DNA from: Streptomyces werraensis
GTDB lineage: Bacteria; Actinomycetota; Actinomycetes; Streptomycetales; Streptomycetaceae
Length of the DNA: 64,000 nucleotides
Reading direction: 5' to 3'
NCBI GenBank assembly: GCA_014656175.1
Contig: BNBX01000001.1
Span: 1,028,324-1,092,323, forward strand
Position 1 is the first letter of the stretch. Each line of letters starts with the position of its first letter. Under the pieces are notes generated by a model. That model had not been told where the DNA came from and did not search any database. It saw nothing but the letters and a program-made list of their open reading frames with translations. This document shows positions 17,620 through 26,422 of this stretch, one piece after another. The translations under genes were made by a program, and so were the position numbers.

Positions 17620-19929
17620 TCAGTTGGAGGTCACCACGGCGGCCTGCGGGCGGATCGGCAGCCGGTTGACCGGCCGGCCGGTGGCGGCGCGCACGGCGGA
17701 GGCGATCGCCGCCGGCGAGGTCACCACCGGCACCGCGCTGACCGCCTTCGCGCCGAACGGCGCGACCACGTCCCGCTCCTCGACCAGCTTCACGATCCGG
17801 ATGTCGGGCGCGTCCAGCGCGGTCGGCAGCGCGTACCCGGTGAGGTCCGGGTGACGGATCAGGCCGCGCGGCGTGCGCAGGTTCTCGGTGAGCGCGGCGC
17901 CCAGGCCCTGGGTCACGCCCGCCTCGATCCGCGCGGCGAGCTGCGCCGGGTTGAGCACCCGGCCCACGTCCTGCGCGACGGCCAGCTCCACGACCCGGAC
18001 CGAGCCCAGCTCGATGTCGACGTCCACCACGGCCCGGACCGCGCAGAAGGCGATGCCGACGAAGGCGTCGCCCTGCCCCGCGTCGTCCAGCGGCTCGGTG
18101 GGGTGCGGCCGGCACTGCGCGGTCGCCCACAGCTCCTTGCCGTCCATCGCCTCGGTGACGGTCGTGGACAGCACGCCGTCGTACGAGGTGATCTTGCCGT
18201 CGGTGATCTGGAGCAGCTCGGTGGACATGCCGAACTTGTGCGCCAGCGGCTGGAGGAGCTGGGTGCGGACCATCTTGGCCGCGCGCTCCACCGCCCCGCC
18301 CGACACCCAGGTGTGGCGTCCCCGGCAGCCGGCCCCGGCCGGGGGCTGGTCGGTGTCGACGGGGACCACGTGCACCTCGTCGATGCCGAGGGTCTCCTGC
18401 ACGATCTGCCGGGCCAGCGTGGAGAAGCCCTGTCCGGTCTCGACGGCCGCGCACAGCACGGTCGCCACGCCGTTCTGGACGCGCACGGTGGCCGTGGACA
18501 CCTCGTCGGCGCCCTCCGCGCCCAGCATGTGCACCATGCCCAGGCCGTAGCCCACGCCCCGCCGCACCGCGGCCGGTTCGCCCGCGCCCTCGGGGCCGCC
18601 GGGCAGCAGCCACTCGTCCTCGGGGGTGTCCTTGGGCAGCGGCGGCAGCGGGAAGTCCCGTACGGCCTCCAGCAGTTCGGCGACGGGGGCGGGGCAGGTG
18701 ACGGTCTGGCCGGTGGGCAGCACGTCGCCGGTGGCCATCACGTTCCGCAGCCGCACCTCGGCCGGGTCCAGGCCGAGCTTCTTGGCCAGCTTGTCCATCT
18801 GCGCCTCGTACGCGGCGCACACCTGCATCGCGCCCTCGCCGCGCACATGGCCGGAGGGCGGGTTGTTGGTGCGCACCGCCCAGCCCTCGATGAAGGCGTT
18901 GGGCACGACGTACGGGCCGCAGGCGAAGGCGACGGCGGCGGCCAGGGCATCGGAGGAGGTGCCGGCGTAGGCGCCCGCGTCGAGCAGGATCTGCGCCTCG
19001 ACCTTGACCAGCCTGCCCTCGGCGTCGGCGTGGTGGCGGTAGCGCAGCAGGGTGGGGTGGCGGTGGGTGTGGCCGAGGAAGGACTCCTCGCGGGTGGCGG
19101 CGAGCTTCACCGGGCAGCCGGTCTTCAGCGCGAGCAGCCCGAGGGGCAGCTGGAAGCTCTGGTCCTCGCGGTCGGCGGTGGCGCCGGGCACACCGGTGAC
19201 GACGATCTTGACCTGGTCCTGCTGGAGGCCGAACGCGGCGGCGGCGGTGTCCCGGTCGCCGTGCGGGTCGGTGGAGGCCAGGTACAGCTCGACCCCGCCG
19301 TCCGGGCGGGGCACGGCGAGTCCGGCCTCGGCCCCTATGGGGGCGGGGTCCTGGCGGCCGATGCGGTAGAGCCCCTCGACGACGACCTCGCCGACCGCGT
19401 CCGCGTCGCCGTGGCGCAGCGGGATGTGCCGGATGAGGTTGCCGTCGGGGTGCAGCGGTTCGGCCTCGAAGGCCTGCTCGGGGTCGGTCACCGGGTCGAG
19501 CACCTCGTACTCGACGATGACCGCGGCGGCGGCCATGCGCGCGGTGTCGGGGTGGTCGGCGGCGACGGCGGCCAGCGGCTCGCCGTGGTGGCGTACGACC
19601 TCGGAGGCGAAGACGGGGCGGTCGGCCTTGCCGCGGCCGAGCACCGGGGTGCCGGGGACGTCCTCGTGGGTGACGACCGCGCGGACGCCGGGCATCTCGC
19701 GCGCGTGCGTGGTGTCGATCGACTTGATGCGCGCGTGCGGGTGCGGGGAGCGCAGCACCGCGGCCCACAGCAGGCCCTCGGCCCACAGGTCGGCGGCGTA
19801 CGGGAAGGTGCCCTCCGTCTTTGCGCGCGCGTCGGCGGCCGGGAGGGACGCGCCGAGTCCGCGTGGTGGGGCGGTCTCCTCCTCGGGGGCCGCCTCGGCG
19901 GTCTGCACGGTGGCTGCTTCGTTGCTCAC
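17620..19929 (-). CDS. Xanthine dehydrogenase family molybdopterin-binding subunit
   Basis: A 769-residue large subunit of a molybdenum hydroxylase. The small N-terminal a/b-hammerhead domain (about residues 30-140, LRSPHPHARI) precedes the two cofactor-binding domains (TGQGFSTLARQIVQETLG; RHTWVSGGAV). The final segment reads KAVSAVPVVTSP (about residue 728). In xanthine dehydrogenase and CoxL the same place has GE-(P/S)-P, whose Glu is the catalytic base; here it is Ser731-Ala732. This could mean altered chemistry or an inactive paralogue. The GTG start overlaps the Fe-S subunit stop (GTGA). Substrate unknown. Confidence 0.85.
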   Translation of the reverse strand: MSNEAATVQTAEAAPEEETAPPRGLGASLPAADARAKTEGTFPYAADLWAEGLLWAAVLRSPHPHARIKSIDTTHAREMPGVRAVVTHEDVPGTPVLGRGKADRPVFASEVVRHHGEPLAAVAADHPDTARMAAAAVIVEYEVLDPVTDPEQAFEAEPLHPDGNLIRHIPLRHGDADAVGEVVVEGLYRIGRQDPAPIGAEAGLAVPRPDGGVELYLASTDPHGDRDTAAAAFGLQQDQVKIVVTGVPGATADREDQSFQLPLGLLALKTGCPVKLAATREESFLGHTHRHPTLLRYRHHADAEGRLVKVEAQILLDAGAYAGTSSDALAAAVAFACGPYVVPNAFIEGWAVRTNNPPSGHVRGEGAMQVCAAYEAQMDKLAKKLGLDPAEVRLRNVMATGDVLPTGQTVTCPAPVAELLEAVRDFPLPPLPKDTPEDEWLLPGGPEGAGEPAAVRRGVGYGLGMVHMLGAEGADEVSTATVRVQNGVATVLCAAVETGQGFSTLARQIVQETLGIDEVHVVPVDTDQPPAGAGCRGRHTWVSGGAVERAAKMVRTQLLQPLAHKFGMSTELLQITDGKITSYDGVLSTTVTEAMDGKELWATAQCRPHPTEPLDDAGQGDAFVGIAFCAVRAVVDVDIELGSVRVVELAVAQDVGRVLNPAQLAARIEAGVTQGLGAALTENLRTPRGLIRHPDLTGYALPTALDAPDIRIVKLVEERDVVAPFGAKAVSAVPVVTSPAAIASAVRAATGRPVNRLPIRPQAAVVTSN

Positions 19930-21737
19930 GCCTGGCCTCCGTCCTGGCCGTGGTGCCGGTCCTGCGGTGCGACGCCGAACGCCGAGGGGTTGACCCCGCC
20001 GGCGCCGGGGCCCGCCTGGTGCGGGATGCGGGGGGTGCCGTCGCCGTCGTCCGCGGCGGCCTCGGCCTCCGCGTGCGCCCCGCGTTCGGCGACGACCTCC
20101 TGCACGGCGTTCACCACGCCCCGGTAGCCGGAGCAGCGGCACAGGTTGCCGCACAGGGCCTGGCGGGTCTCCAGCTCGGTCGGGGCCGGGTTGCCCTCCA
20201 GCAGGTCGTGCACGGTCATCGCCATACCGGGCACGCAGAAGCCGCACTGCACGGCGCCGCAGCGGGCGAGGGCACGCTGCACGTCCGAGGGGCGGCCGTC
20301 CTGGGCCAGTCCCTCGACGGTGCGGACCTCGCTGCCGGCCGCGGTGACGGCGGGGACCAGGCAGGACGCGACGAGCCGTCCGTCGACCTGGACGTTGCAC
20401 GCGCCGCACTCGCCCTGCGAGCAGCCGTCCTTGGCGCCGGCCAGGCCGAGGCGCTCGCGCAGCACGTAGAGCAGGGACTCGCCGATCCACGCGTCGGTGA
20501 CGGGCCGGTCGGTGCCGTTGACACCGAGGACGTAGGAGGCGAGGGGGTGGTCGTCGTGCGGGGCCACGAGGACGTCGGCGACGGGGGCGTCCGGTTCGTC
20601 GGAGGCCTCCGGGGCGCCCGGACCGTCCGCGTCGGGGATGTCGTCGCCCTCGGGGTGCTCCGAGGCCTCCGTGGGCCCTTCGGAGGGCTCGGCGGCGTCC
20701 TGGGCGTCCGCGGGGTCGCCGTCGGCCCCGGACGCGCCGGAGGGGGGCTCCTCGGCGTCCTGGGGGGCGTGCGGGTGCTCGTGGCCCCCTGCGGCCCCGG
20801 CGTCACCGTCGGCGCCCTCCTCGGACTGCCACGGCTGCTCCGGGAGTTCCTCGGCGGGCAGCGGCCGGGAGGCCGGCGGGGCGTCGTGCGCGGAGGTGTC
20901 CTCGTCGGGGCGCGCCTGCGGCTGCTCCGGGGAGGCGCCGGGCGTGCCCGGGTACGAGGGCTGCGAGCCGTGCTGCCGGGCGGAGGCGTCCTGCGTCTCC
21001 TGGGCGGGACCGTGCTCGCCGCTGTGCCCGTCCTGGCCGTCGTGGGCGCCGGGCCCCTGCCCGTACGCACCGGCCTGCTGTTCGTGGTCCTGCGGCACTC
21101 CGGGTACGCCGGGGCCCCAGGGCGTGCCGATGGACTGGGACTCGGCCCAGGGGGCGGCGGCGCCGCCCGGGAGGGTCGCCGGGGGGGTGCTCCCCCACTG
21201 CTCGACCAGGGAGGACCTGGTGAACTCGCCGGACTCGTCCGGCAGGTCGCCGCCCGCCACGGGGATCGACCACTGCCCGGTGACGTCCTGCCCCGGCGCC
21301 TGGCCGTGCCCGGGGTGCTGCCCCGCGGGATCGTGGCCCGGCGCGTGCTGCTGCCCCTGCGCGTTCGGGTCGTAGGTCCACTGCCCGCTCGCGCCGGGGT
21401 CGTAGCCGTACGGGTCCCCCGCCGCCGCGTCGGGCTCCGCGGACGCCGGGTCGTGCCACTGGGCGCCGTCGACGGGGGCGCCGGGCGCGGCCCAGCTGCC
21501 GGTGGCCGCCGGGTCGGTGCCCGCGGTGGTGGCCGGCGTGACCGTGATCTGCGGCGGGACGTAGCCGTGGCCGGGGGCGGCCAGCGGGCTCTCCATCGCG
21601 TCCAGCAGGGCGTCGATGCCGCCCTCCGGGAGGTTCACGAACGCCGTGGCGCCGTCGTCGTAGTCGCCCTGCGGCAGCGGGTCCCAGCGGCTGCCGCCCG
21701 GAGGCGTGCCGCCCTGTCCGTGCTGGTCGTCGGTCAC
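19926..21737 (-). CDS. Two-[2Fe-2S] subunit of molybdenum hydroxylase with a 398-residue disordered extension
   Basis: Electron-transfer subunit of the same enzyme. From about residue 399 it has the usual pair of clusters: a plant-ferredoxin type (CSQGECGAC...C, from Cys439) and an all-helical type (CGFC...CGNLCRC, from Cys498). Family members are normally 150-200 residues; this one is 603. The additional ~398 N-terminal residues are Pro/Gly/Gln/Asp/Glu-rich with a few hydrophobic patches and no recognised domain. The frame keeps high third-position GC throughout and there is no internal stop, so this looks like a genuine fusion. GTG start overlapping the FAD-subunit stop. Confidence 0.88.
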   Translation of the reverse strand: MTDDQHGQGGTPPGGSRWDPLPQGDYDDGATAFVNLPEGGIDALLDAMESPLAAPGHGYVPPQITVTPATTAGTDPAATGSWAAPGAPVDGAQWHDPASAEPDAAAGDPYGYDPGASGQWTYDPNAQGQQHAPGHDPAGQHPGHGQAPGQDVTGQWSIPVAGGDLPDESGEFTRSSLVEQWGSTPPATLPGGAAAPWAESQSIGTPWGPGVPGVPQDHEQQAGAYGQGPGAHDGQDGHSGEHGPAQETQDASARQHGSQPSYPGTPGASPEQPQARPDEDTSAHDAPPASRPLPAEELPEQPWQSEEGADGDAGAAGGHEHPHAPQDAEEPPSGASGADGDPADAQDAAEPSEGPTEASEHPEGDDIPDADGPGAPEASDEPDAPVADVLVAPHDDHPLASYVLGVNGTDRPVTDAWIGESLLYVLRERLGLAGAKDGCSQGECGACNVQVDGRLVASCLVPAVTAAGSEVRTVEGLAQDGRPSDVQRALARCGAVQCGFCVPGMAMTVHDLLEGNPAPTELETRQALCGNLCRCSGYRGVVNAVQEVVAERGAHAEAEAAADDGDGTPRIPHQAGPGAGGVNPSAFGVAPQDRHHGQDGGQA

Positions 21738-22627
21738 GACAACGCCCTCCCCAGTGCTCGTCGGGCCAGCGCGGCGACGGTGCGCCGCAGGTGCAGTACC
21801 GCGGGCGGCAGCGGCGGGACGGTGCCGTCCTCGCCGGGCGCGGCGTCGGGAATGCAGGCCGCGGCGACGTACTCCCCGAACGCGCTGAGCGCCTCAGGGA
21901 CGATCGCGCGGTTGTTGTCCCAGTCGATGAGCTGCGCGACCCACTGCTCGGCCTCCAGGGGCCGCAGCGGCATCGGCGCTATGGCGCCCACCGCGCAGCG
22001 CACCCCGCGCCGGGCGGGGTCGAGCACGAGGGCTACGGAGGCGACCGCGCGGCCGGGTCCGGTGCGGCCGGTCGCCTTCAGGAAGACCTGGGGGGCGTGC
22101 AGCAGCGGCACGCGCACGTAGCCGATCAGCTCGCCGGGGCGCAGCACGTCCATGCCGGCCAGCAGGTGCGACACCGGGACCTCGCGGCGGGCGCCGCCCG
22201 GACCGGCGACGATCAGCGTCGCCTCCAGGGCGGCCAGCACGGGCAGGGCGTCCCCGGTGGGGGCGGCGGAGGCGATGTTGCCGCCGAGGGTGCCGGCGTT
22301 GCGGATGTGCGGGGGTCCGGCGGCACGCGCGGCGGCGGCGAGCGCGGGGATGAGCGCGGCGAAGTCGGGGCGCCCCATGCGCGCGTGGGTGAGTCCGGCG
22401 CCGAGCAGCGCGTGTCCGTCCAGGTACTGCCAGCCGCGGATCTCGCTGATCTTGCCGAGGCCGACCAGCGCGGCGGGCCTGAGCTGCCCGGAGTTGACGG
22501 CGGCCATCAGGTCGGTGCCGCCCGCGACGGGCACGGCGGCGGGCATGGCGGTGAGCGCCGCCACGGCCTCGTCCAGCGTCGTGGGCAGCGTCACGGCCTG
22601 CGCCGCCTGCGGTGCGTGCGTGCTCAA
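21734..22627 (-). CDS. FAD-binding (CoxM-like) subunit of molybdenum hydroxylase
   Basis: A 297-residue subunit of the CoxM/XdhB type that passes electrons from the Fe-S clusters to FAD. It shows the PVAGGTDLMAAVN flavin motif near residue 33 and the second motif, IRNAGTLGGNIASAAPTGD, near residue 105. It is first in a three-gene operon FAD - Fe-S - Mo, each joined by a 4-base overlap. The start is TTG at 22627, supported by GGGAAGGGG about 11 bases upstream; no ATG or GTG is better placed. No XdhC or cofactor-insertion gene is adjacent. Confidence 0.88.
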   Translation of the reverse strand: MSTHAPQAAQAVTLPTTLDEAVAALTAMPAAVPVAGGTDLMAAVNSGQLRPAALVGLGKISEIRGWQYLDGHALLGAGLTHARMGRPDFAALIPALAAAARAAGPPHIRNAGTLGGNIASAAPTGDALPVLAALEATLIVAGPGGARREVPVSHLLAGMDVLRPGELIGYVRVPLLHAPQVFLKATGRTGPGRAVASVALVLDPARRGVRCAVGAIAPMPLRPLEAEQWVAQLIDWDNNRAIVPEALSAFGEYVAAACIPDAAPGEDGTVPPLPPAVLHLRRTVAALARRALGRALS

Positions 22628-22936
22628 AACCGGCTGCCCCTTCCCGCTGCCCCACCTGGTCCCACCCGTGCGCCGTACGGTACGTGCTGACAGGGCGGAC
22701 GTGGCAACTCTGGCACATCTTGGCAGGTGCCGAGGACGGGGGTCCGCTAGGAGGCATTCGCCCGTCCGGGCCCGGACCTGGCCGTTCCGTCCCCGAATCG
22801 CCCCGGCACCACGGAATCACAGCCTTCGGAAGCTCTTGTTCCGTTATGACCCGGCCTGTTCGGCCCGCAGCGAACGCGGGGGACACGCGTCGTCCCCCGG
22901 GGCGGAGGAGCACCGGGGGACGGCCGAGGCACGCGG
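22628..22936. other. Intergenic region upstream of the molybdenum hydroxylase operon
   Basis: About 309 bases without a supportable gene. It should contain the promoter of the operon starting at 22627 and the transcript end of the hexosaminidase gene ending at 22937. No strong inverted repeat or clear -35/-10 pair was seen. Confidence 0.4.
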
Positions 22937-24580
22937 CTACAGGGCGGGCGGCGGCCCCTCGATCGGGCGGCCGAGGACGCCCGGGCGGCGCTGCCACGGG
23001 CGGGGACCGCCGGGCGGGCGGTAGGCGACGCCGAGGGCGTCCAGGCGCCGGTAGTGCTCGGTCATCCGCCGCTCGAAGCCGGGGAAGTCCCGGTCGGCGG
23101 GGGCGGGCAGCTCGCTCCAGGCGACCTCGGCCAGCGCGGCGAGGCGGGGGAACGTCTGGTAGTCGACGCGTTGCTGGTCCTCCATCACCTCGGTCCACAC
23201 GTTGGCCTGCGTGCCCAGCACCCGCTCCCGCTCCTCGGGTGTCAGCTCACCCGGGACCGGTTCGAACCGGTAGACGTCCTCCAGGGTGCGCACGTACCCG
23301 ATGGGCACGGGCTCGTCGGGGCCCCCGTCCTGGCGGTGGTCCAGGTAGACCTGCTGCTCGGGGCACATCACCACGTCGTGTCCCGCGCGGGCCGCGGTGA
23401 CCCCGCCCGCGTAGCCGCGCCAGGACGACACGGCGGCGCCCGGCGCGAGTCCGCCCTGGAGGATCTCGTCCCAGCCGATGAGCCGCCGCCCGCGGTCGGC
23501 CAGCCAGCGGTCGAAGTGGCCGATGAACCAGGACTGGAGGGCGTCCTCGTCCGCGAGCCCGAGCTTCGCGATCTGTTCCTGCGCCGTCCTCGACGCCCGC
23601 CACTGGTCCTTGACGCATTCGTCGCCGCCGATGTGCACGAACGGCGAGAACGGCCCGGCGTCGGCGGGGAACAGTTCCAGCAGTTCCTCCAGCACCCCTT
23701 CGTAGAAGCGCAGGGTGTCCTCGGTGGGGGCGAGGACGTTCGGATTGATGCCCCAGGTGTCCCAGACGGTCAGCGCGGCGGTGTCGACGACATCGGAGTT
23801 GCCAAGTTCCGGATACGCGGCGATGGCGGCCTGCGAGTGCCCGGGCACGTCGATTTCGGGGACGACGCAGATATGCCGTTCGGCGGCGTAGGCGACGATC
23901 TCGCGGAGATCGTCCTGGGTGTAGTGGCCGCCGTGCGGACGGTCGTCCCAGAGCGGCGAGGCGCGGTGGCCGATTTTGGTGCGGGCACGCCAGGATCCGG
24001 TCTCGGTGAGGCGCGGATACCGCTTGATCTCGACGCGCCAGCCCTGGTCGTCCGTCAGGTGCAGATGCAGCACGTTGAGTTTGTGCGCGGACATCAGATC
24101 GAGATAACGCAGCACGCCTTCCTTCGGCATGAAGTGGCGTGCCACGTCGAGCATCAGACCGCGCCAGCGGAAGCGGGGCGCGTCCTCGACGGTCAGGTGC
24201 GGCACGGTCCACGCCCGGTCGCGGCGGACCGGCGCCCTGCGGAACGCGTCGGCGCCGAGGAGCTGGCGCAGGGTCTGCGCGCCGTGCTGCACGCCGGCCG
24301 TGTCGCCGCCCTCGACGAGGACGCCGGCAGGGTCGCTGACGAGCCGGTACGCCTCCGGGCCGAGGTCCGGCGCGAGTGCGAGCCGGACGCCGACGCCGGC
24401 CTCGGCGGGCTCCCGCGCCTCCCTCCAGGGCAGCCCGGTGGCGGCCCGCAGCACGGCGCCGAGCCACCGCCCGACGCCCTCCGCACCGGCCCCGGCGTAC
24501 AGCCCGGAAGCCTCCGTCAAGCGGGTCTCCCCGGCGCCGGCGACGACGCCCCTGGGGGCCGGAATCAGTGAAGTCGGCAT
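22937..24580 (-). CDS. Family 20 beta-N-acetylhexosaminidase
   Basis: A 547-residue GH20 enzyme that removes terminal GlcNAc from chitooligosaccharides or wall fragments by substrate-assisted catalysis. The catalytic pair is Asp320-Glu321 in HIGGDECVKDQW. The barrel begins with RFRWRGLMLDVARHF, and a GH20b-like N-terminal domain occupies residues ~1-140. No signal peptide is visible, so it probably acts in the cytoplasm on imported sugars. The ATG at 24580 has AAAGGA eight bases upstream; a GTG precedes it directly. It is the last gene of the sugar ABC operon, four bases after the permease stop. Confidence 0.92.
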   Translation of the reverse strand: MPTSLIPAPRGVVAGAGETRLTEASGLYAGAGAEGVGRWLGAVLRAATGLPWREAREPAEAGVGVRLALAPDLGPEAYRLVSDPAGVLVEGGDTAGVQHGAQTLRQLLGADAFRRAPVRRDRAWTVPHLTVEDAPRFRWRGLMLDVARHFMPKEGVLRYLDLMSAHKLNVLHLHLTDDQGWRVEIKRYPRLTETGSWRARTKIGHRASPLWDDRPHGGHYTQDDLREIVAYAAERHICVVPEIDVPGHSQAAIAAYPELGNSDVVDTAALTVWDTWGINPNVLAPTEDTLRFYEGVLEELLELFPADAGPFSPFVHIGGDECVKDQWRASRTAQEQIAKLGLADEDALQSWFIGHFDRWLADRGRRLIGWDEILQGGLAPGAAVSSWRGYAGGVTAARAGHDVVMCPEQQVYLDHRQDGGPDEPVPIGYVRTLEDVYRFEPVPGELTPEERERVLGTQANVWTEVMEDQQRVDYQTFPRLAALAEVAWSELPAPADRDFPGFERRMTEHYRRLDALGVAYRPPGGPRPWQRRPGVLGRPIEGPPPAL

Positions 24581-24584
24581 CACG

Positions 24585-25463
24585 TCAGTCCTTTACCGCG
24601 CCGCCCAGTCCGGAGACCAGGCGCCGCTGTACGAGTACGAAGAAGACCAGCACCGGAATCGTCATCACGGTGGACGCCGCCATGACCCCGCCCCAGTCGG
24701 GGTCGTCGGGTTTGTAGAACACCAGCAGCGCCATCGGCAGGGTCGACTGGGAGATGTCGCTGATGATGAACGACTTGGCGAACAGGAAGTCGTTCCAGGC
24801 GGAGATGAACGAGAACACACTGGTGGCCACGAGGCCCGGCAGGACGAGCGGGAAAAGGATCTGCCAAAGGAACCGCGCACGGCTCGCGCCGTCCATGTAC
24901 GCGGCCTCCTCCAGCGCCTCCGGAACGCCCTTCACGAAGCCTCTGAGCATCCAGATCGCGAACGGCAGCGAGAAGGCGATGTGCGGCAGGATCAGCGACC
25001 ACAGCGTGTTCAGCTGGCCGAGGTCCCGCATCACGAAGAACAGGGGGATCGTCAGCGCCTCCACGGGCACCATCTGGGCCACCAGAAACATGATCAGCAG
25101 GGTGGTCCGCAAACGGAACCGGAATCGCGTCACGGCGGTCGCGGCGAGAAACGCGATGAACGCGGAGGCGATCACCACGGCGACCGCGACGACGACGCTG
25201 TTGAGGAAGTAGCGGCCGAAATCCTGCTGCCCGAACACCCGCCGGAACGAGTCCAGCGTGGGCGCCGACGTCCACGGCCGCGGCTCGTCCGAGCGGATCT
25301 CCCCGGCCGGCTTGAAGGCGCTCAGCACCATCCAGTACAGCGGGAAGGCCACCACGGCGGCGACCACCAGCGCGGTCGCCTCGGCGGCCGTCCGGCCCGG
25401 GCGCCGGGTGAACCGGCGCAGAAGATTCACCCGGGATTCCACGTCCTGCCTCACGGGACTCAC
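24585..25463 (-). CDS. Sugar ABC transporter permease, MalG type
   Basis: A 292-residue permease with six hydrophobic segments. The EAA loop (EALEEAAYMDGASRARFLW, near residue 195) contacts the ATPase. It is the second permease of a CUT1-type importer. The GTG at 25463 overlaps the first permease's stop (GTGA). No ATPase is encoded here; Streptomyces CUT1 importers normally share the ATPase MsiK encoded elsewhere. Linkage to a GH20 gene suggests GlcNAc-containing oligosaccharides. Confidence 0.9.
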   Translation of the reverse strand: MSPVRQDVESRVNLLRRFTRRPGRTAAEATALVVAAVVAFPLYWMVLSAFKPAGEIRSDEPRPWTSAPTLDSFRRVFGQQDFGRYFLNSVVVAVAVVIASAFIAFLAATAVTRFRFRLRTTLLIMFLVAQMVPVEALTIPLFFVMRDLGQLNTLWSLILPHIAFSLPFAIWMLRGFVKGVPEALEEAAYMDGASRARFLWQILFPLVLPGLVATSVFSFISAWNDFLFAKSFIISDISQSTLPMALLVFYKPDDPDWGGVMAASTVMTIPVLVFFVLVQRRLVSGLGGAVKD

Positions 25464-26422
25464 AGTTCCTCCCCCTGGCGGCGCAGCAGCCGCAGGTACA
25501 CCAGCGTCACGGCGAGCAGGATCAGCAGCATCACCACGCCGATCGCGGCGCCCAGGCTGTACTGCGAGGACGCGAACGCCTTCTGGTACGCGTACACGTT
25601 GAGCACCAGGTTCTGTCCCGCGATGCCCCCGCCGCCCGTCATGACGTAGATCTGCGTGAAGACCTTGAAGTCCCAGATGACCGACTGGACGGTGACGACG
25701 ACCAGGATCGGGCGGAGCATCGGCACGAGCACCGACCGCCAGATCCGCCACGGGGAGGCCCCGTCCAGCGCGGCCGCCTCCAGCACCTCCGCGGGCACGG
25801 CCCGGATGCCGGCGTAGACGGTGACCATCACGAACGGGAAGGAGCACCACACCACTTCGAGCAGCACCAGGAAGAACGCGCTGAACCGTCCGTACGTCCA
25901 GGAGTGGTCACCGAGCCCGAGCACCCGGTTGACGGGACCGAAGTCGGCGTCGAAGAGGAACAGCCACACCGTGGACCCGGTGATCGCGGGAGTGGCCCAG
26001 GCGCCGAGCGCGGCCAGCATCAACGCCAGCCGGGGCACGGCCCGCACGCGGGTGAGCAGCACGGCGAGCGCGCACCCCACGGCCAGCGTGGAGACGACAC
26101 AGGCCGCCGCGAACGCCACGGTGGCCAGCAGCACCTCCCAGAACTGCCCGTCCGAGAACAGCCGGGAGTAGTTCCCGAACCCCTCGAAGGTCGTCGGCTC
26201 CCCACCACTGACCTGGGCCTGGGTGTAGTGGAAGACCGAAATCAGCCCGAGCTGGTAAATGGGATAGGCGAGCAACCCCCCGAGCACGACAAGCGCCGGC
26301 GCGAGATACAACCAGGGCGTACCGGAACGCCTTGTTCGGGGGCGCGGGGAACTGCGCGGGAACCCCCCGCGGACCGGCACCCGCGAACGCTCGAGAACCC
26401 CCGAGCCCGTGGGCCCGCTCAC
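25460..26422 (-). CDS. Sugar ABC transporter permease, MalF type
   Basis: A 320-residue permease. A ~35-residue basic N-terminus precedes six membrane segments; the EAA loop is EVLEAAALDGASPWRIW. It forms a heterodimer with the downstream permease. The GTG start at 26422 overlaps the binding-protein stop, so binding protein, both permeases and hexosaminidase are translated from one message. Confidence 0.9.
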   Translation of the reverse strand: MSGPTGSGVLERSRVPVRGGFPRSSPRPRTRRSGTPWLYLAPALVVLGGLLAYPIYQLGLISVFHYTQAQVSGGEPTTFEGFGNYSRLFSDGQFWEVLLATVAFAAACVVSTLAVGCALAVLLTRVRAVPRLALMLAALGAWATPAITGSTVWLFLFDADFGPVNRVLGLGDHSWTYGRFSAFFLVLLEVVWCSFPFVMVTVYAGIRAVPAEVLEAAALDGASPWRIWRSVLVPMLRPILVVVTVQSVIWDFKVFTQIYVMTGGGGIAGQNLVLNVYAYQKAFASSQYSLGAAIGVVMLLILLAVTLVYLRLLRRQGEEL

